Assembly: GCA_014523685.1 (NCBI GenBank)
Contig: JAATVT010000088.1
Span: 1 to 7,228, forward strand
Direction of reading: 5' to 3'
From: Nitrososphaerales archaeon TH5893
Lineage (GTDB): Archaea > Thermoproteota > Nitrososphaeria > Nitrososphaerales > Nitrososphaeraceae
Length of the DNA stretch: 7,228 bases
Notes under the pieces: model-generated
What the model saw: the letters and a program-made list of their open reading frames with translations, nothing else
Database searches by the model: none
What the model was told of the DNA's origin: nothing
In this document: one piece after another, positions 5,474 through 7,228 of the stretch
How positions within the stretch are numbered: position 1 is the first letter of the stretch
Layout: each line of letters opens with the position of its first letter
Program-made: the position numbers and the translations under genes

Positions 5474-5917
5474 GTGGTGGGGTTAGAGAAATCAATAGGG
5501 GCGATAATAAAATTTCGTAATAAGGGAACACCCGAGGAAACATATTCTAAAGATCCTTCTGAGTTCCTTCTATTAAAAAACAGGAGGGGCTTCTGGGGTT
5601 TTCCCCAAGGACATAAGGAAAAAGATGAAAGCGAGATTCAAACTCTAATCCGAGAAGTGTCAGAAGAGACTGGAATTACCAGCCTGGAAGTTAGGTCATA
5701 TATAGGGAAGATCCGTTACTCATATCTTCGATCTGATGGCATGAAAGCTGAAAAGGAAGTTTCATTCTATTTTGCTTTAACACCAAGCAAAAATGTAGTG
5801 ATCTCATATGAGCATTATGAATTCAGGTGGGTTCATTATTCAGATGTGTTATTCATGCTTCATCATGAACAGCTAAAAATTATTATGCTAAAAGGTCACC
5901 GGAAAGGATTATACTGA
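5474..5917 (+). CDS. Nudix hydrolase, diadenosine tetraphosphate (Ap4A) hydrolase-like
   Basis: The 147-residue protein carries a perfect Nudix box, GX5EX7REUXEEXGU, at residues 46-68 with G46, E52, R60, E61, E64, E65 and G67; the glutamates bind the catalytic Mg. The preceding FLLLKNRRGFWGFPQGH matches the 'W.fPKGH' entry of asymmetric Ap4A hydrolases, and the later EHYEFRWVHYSD matches the 'E...~~W~~~~' substrate-side strand of this subgroup. It should be a cytosolic housekeeping enzyme cleaving dinucleoside polyphosphates or other nucleoside diphosphate derivatives. The start is one of two adjacent GTG codons (5474 or 5477); no ATG exists upstream of the conserved region. It is monocistronic, with a tRNA behind it and an 84-base gap with its own TATA element before the next gene. 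Confidence 0.92.
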   Translation: MVGLEKSIGAIIKFRNKGTPEETYSKDPSEFLLLKNRRGFWGFPQGHKEKDESEIQTLIREVSEETGITSLEVRSYIGKIRYSYLRSDGMKAEKEVSFYFALTPSKNVVISYEHYEFRWVHYSDVLFMLHHEQLKIIMLKGHRKGLY

Positions 5918-5960
5918 TGACCAATCACCCAAGCCATACTCGCAAGAATAGAGTAATAGA

Positions 5961-5968
5961 TTTATACC
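5961..5968 (+). promoter_or_regulatory. Probable TATA box of the radical SAM gene
   Basis: TTTATACC lies about 38 bases before the ATG at 6002. It predicts a start near 5989, leaving a short leader that begins with AGGA (5989-5992), nine bases before the ATG, a possible Shine-Dalgarno site. Confidence 0.45.
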
Positions 5969-6001
5969 TAATCGATAAGGCAATAACCAGGATATCAGAA
6001 A

Positions 6002-7228
6002 ATGGTGACGGCTGGAAAACGCATAGTGTTAACAGCAGACAGAAGTCTCATGACTAATTATAGAGGAAATTTCCTGTATGGGTTCATTGCCTGTGGGCCC
6101 TACGAGCTTATTCCTGAAATTGTATTCGATAAGCTATTTTGTCCAAGTGTTGAAACTGACAAGACTACAGGGGAAGTAAAAGTAGCACAGTGCGGCTTGA
6201 GAAGGATAGAAGGTGCATTATTGAAAGAATATAACCGGTCTGATGTTTTTCTTGCAAACCCTGAAATGCTTGATAAAAGCATAGGACCAGAGACTAAGGT
6301 CGTGGGACTTAACGTGATGGATCCGCTCGGTATGGCCCCTGTAACTACCACTATGTCGCCTGAAAAGCTCTCCTATATTGCAATGAAATTCAAAAAGATG
6401 TGTGCCTCCATCATTCAGTTGAAAAAGAAATATAATTTTAAAGTCGTCGTAGGCGGAAATGGTGCTTGGGAACTGGCAAAACCAGACAGGATGGAAATTC
6501 ACGGCATAGATACTGTTGTGGTAGGAGAAGCCGATGAACTTGCTTCCGACCTATTCCACGATTTAGAAAGTGGAGATGCCCCTGAATTGCTTCATACTTT
6601 CGTAAGAAATGTTGACAATATTCCTTTGATTCAGGGCCCCACCATAAATTCTCTCATTGAGGCCATGCGTGGATGTGGTAGAGGATGCGACTTTTGTGAT
6701 GTCAATAAGCGTTCAAAGAAGGACATGCCACTTGATAGGTTACAAACAGAGGCCGGATACAATCTTAGATATGGCTTTGATTCTATTTGGTTGCAGTCTG
6801 ATGAGATGTTGCTCTATGGATGTGACAGCAAGGAATTTGTACCTAACTCTGACGCAATTTTAGATCTTTGGAAGGGGCTAAAGTCTCTAGGTGCAAATTT
6901 CGTAGGCACTACCCATATGACCTTATCTGCCGTAGCATCGTCCCCCGATCTTATCAGGGAGATATCTGAAATCAATGGCATGGATAAGAATGGTAGATGG
7001 CTAGCTACTAACTTGGGGGTTGAGACAGTCGCACCTAGTCTAGTAAAAAAGCATCTTGGGGTAAAGACAAAACCATTTCAGACAGAAGAGTGGGGAGCAG
7101 TTGTCAGGGAAGGATGCAAAATTATGAATCAGAATCATTGGTTCCCTGCATTGACACTCATAATAGGATGGCCTGATGAGACTCCGGACGAAACACAATA
7201 TACAATTGATCTAATAGATGACTTTAAA
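6002..7228 (+). CDS. Radical SAM enzyme with N-terminal B12-binding-like domain, cut by window edge
   Basis: The frame is open for 409 codons to the right edge, so the C-terminus is missing. The N-terminal part (about 60-205) looks like a B12-binding Rossmann domain: TKVVGLNVMDPLG, then FKVVVGGNGAWEL (146-158) and IDTVVVGEADEL, the usual 'vvvGGp...gid.vviGEgE' layout; the DxHxxG cobalt-ligand motif is not visible. The radical SAM cluster motif is CGRGCDFC (C225, C229, C232), followed by the core-barrel strands FDSIWLQSDE and LATNLGVETVAPSLVKKHLG, the latter a typical 'GvEs.s..vlk...k'. The protein opens with VLTADRSLMTNYRGNFLYGF, an archaeal type of N-terminus. Archaeal relatives of this architecture include membrane-lipid enzymes such as Tes and GDGT ring synthases (Grs), so a lipid role is possible, but this is a weak inference. 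The ATG start is supported by AGGA upstream. Confidence 0.9.
   Translation, partial: MVTAGKRIVLTADRSLMTNYRGNFLYGFIACGPYELIPEIVFDKLFCPSVETDKTTGEVKVAQCGLRRIEGALLKEYNRSDVFLANPEMLDKSIGPETKVVGLNVMDPLGMAPVTTTMSPEKLSYIAMKFKKMCASIIQLKKKYNFKVVVGGNGAWELAKPDRMEIHGIDTVVVGEADELASDLFHDLESGDAPELLHTFVRNVDNIPLIQGPTINSLIEAMRGCGRGCDFCDVNKRSKKDMPLDRLQTEAGYNLRYGFDSIWLQSDEMLLYGCDSKEFVPNSDAILDLWKGLKSLGANFVGTTHMTLSAVASSPDLIREISEINGMDKNGRWLATNLGVETVAPSLVKKHLGVKTKPFQTEEWGAVVREGCKIMNQNHWFPALTLIIGWPDETPDETQYTIDLIDDFK

Noticed and set aside
5911..5930. CTGATGA after the Nudix gene resembling a C box
   Set aside because: The first base is not a purine, it overlaps the stop codon, and no D box follows.
6100..6863. Short frames within the radical SAM gene on both strands
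   Set aside because: All lie inside a continuous 409-codon frame with radical SAM motifs.
1..7228. CRISPR array, insertion sequence, phage or integration site
   Set aside because: No regularly spaced repeats, transposase or integrase motifs, or terminal inverted repeats were seen, and the tRNA has no repeated 3' fragment nearby.

Overview
The window reads as a stretch of archaeal chromosome, most likely from the ammonia-oxidising Nitrososphaeria (Thaumarchaeota). The evidence is: TATA-like boxes about 25-30 bases upstream of several start codons, as for leaderless or short-leader archaeal transcripts; a tRNA gene with no encoded CCA; an archaeal-type coiled-coil protein; frequent TTG and GTG starts; and AT-rich, densely packed genes on both strands. 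The lineage is an inference from gene style, not from a marker gene.

Layout from left to right. (1) A GT-B-fold glycosyltransferase on the minus strand runs off the left edge. (2) A gene-poor gap of about 286 bases follows. (3) A long coiled-coil protein of COG1340 type lies on the minus strand. (4) Divergent from it is a small cysteine/histidine-bearing protein of unknown function. (5) Tail-to-tail with that, with overlapping stop codons, is a protein with a Bud32/protein-kinase-like fold on the minus strand. (6) Divergent from the kinase is a tight three-gene plus-strand operon: a UbiE-like SAM methyltransferase, a UbiA-like polytopic membrane protein (ATGA overlap) and a chorismate-lyase-like (Rv2949c/DUF98 type) protein (8-base overlap if the upstream TTG start is used). 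(7) A minus-strand tRNA-Ala(GGC) almost touches the operon's last stop codon. (8) A Nudix hydrolase of the Ap4A-hydrolase type lies on the plus strand. (9) A radical SAM enzyme with an N-terminal B12-binding-like domain runs off the right edge.

The most interesting part is the operon at 3314-5257 with the divergent kinase-like gene. In bacteria, UbiC makes 4-hydroxybenzoate from chorismate, UbiA prenylates it, UbiE methylates the ring, and UbiB is an atypical kinase needed for the pathway. Here an archaeon has distant relatives or fold-analogues of all four side by side. The membrane protein lacks the normal aspartate-rich UbiA motifs. The locus may therefore make a 4-hydroxybenzoate-derived prenyl lipid or quinone-like molecule, or carry out a diverged version of such a pathway. 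This is a hypothesis from gene content, not a demonstrated function.
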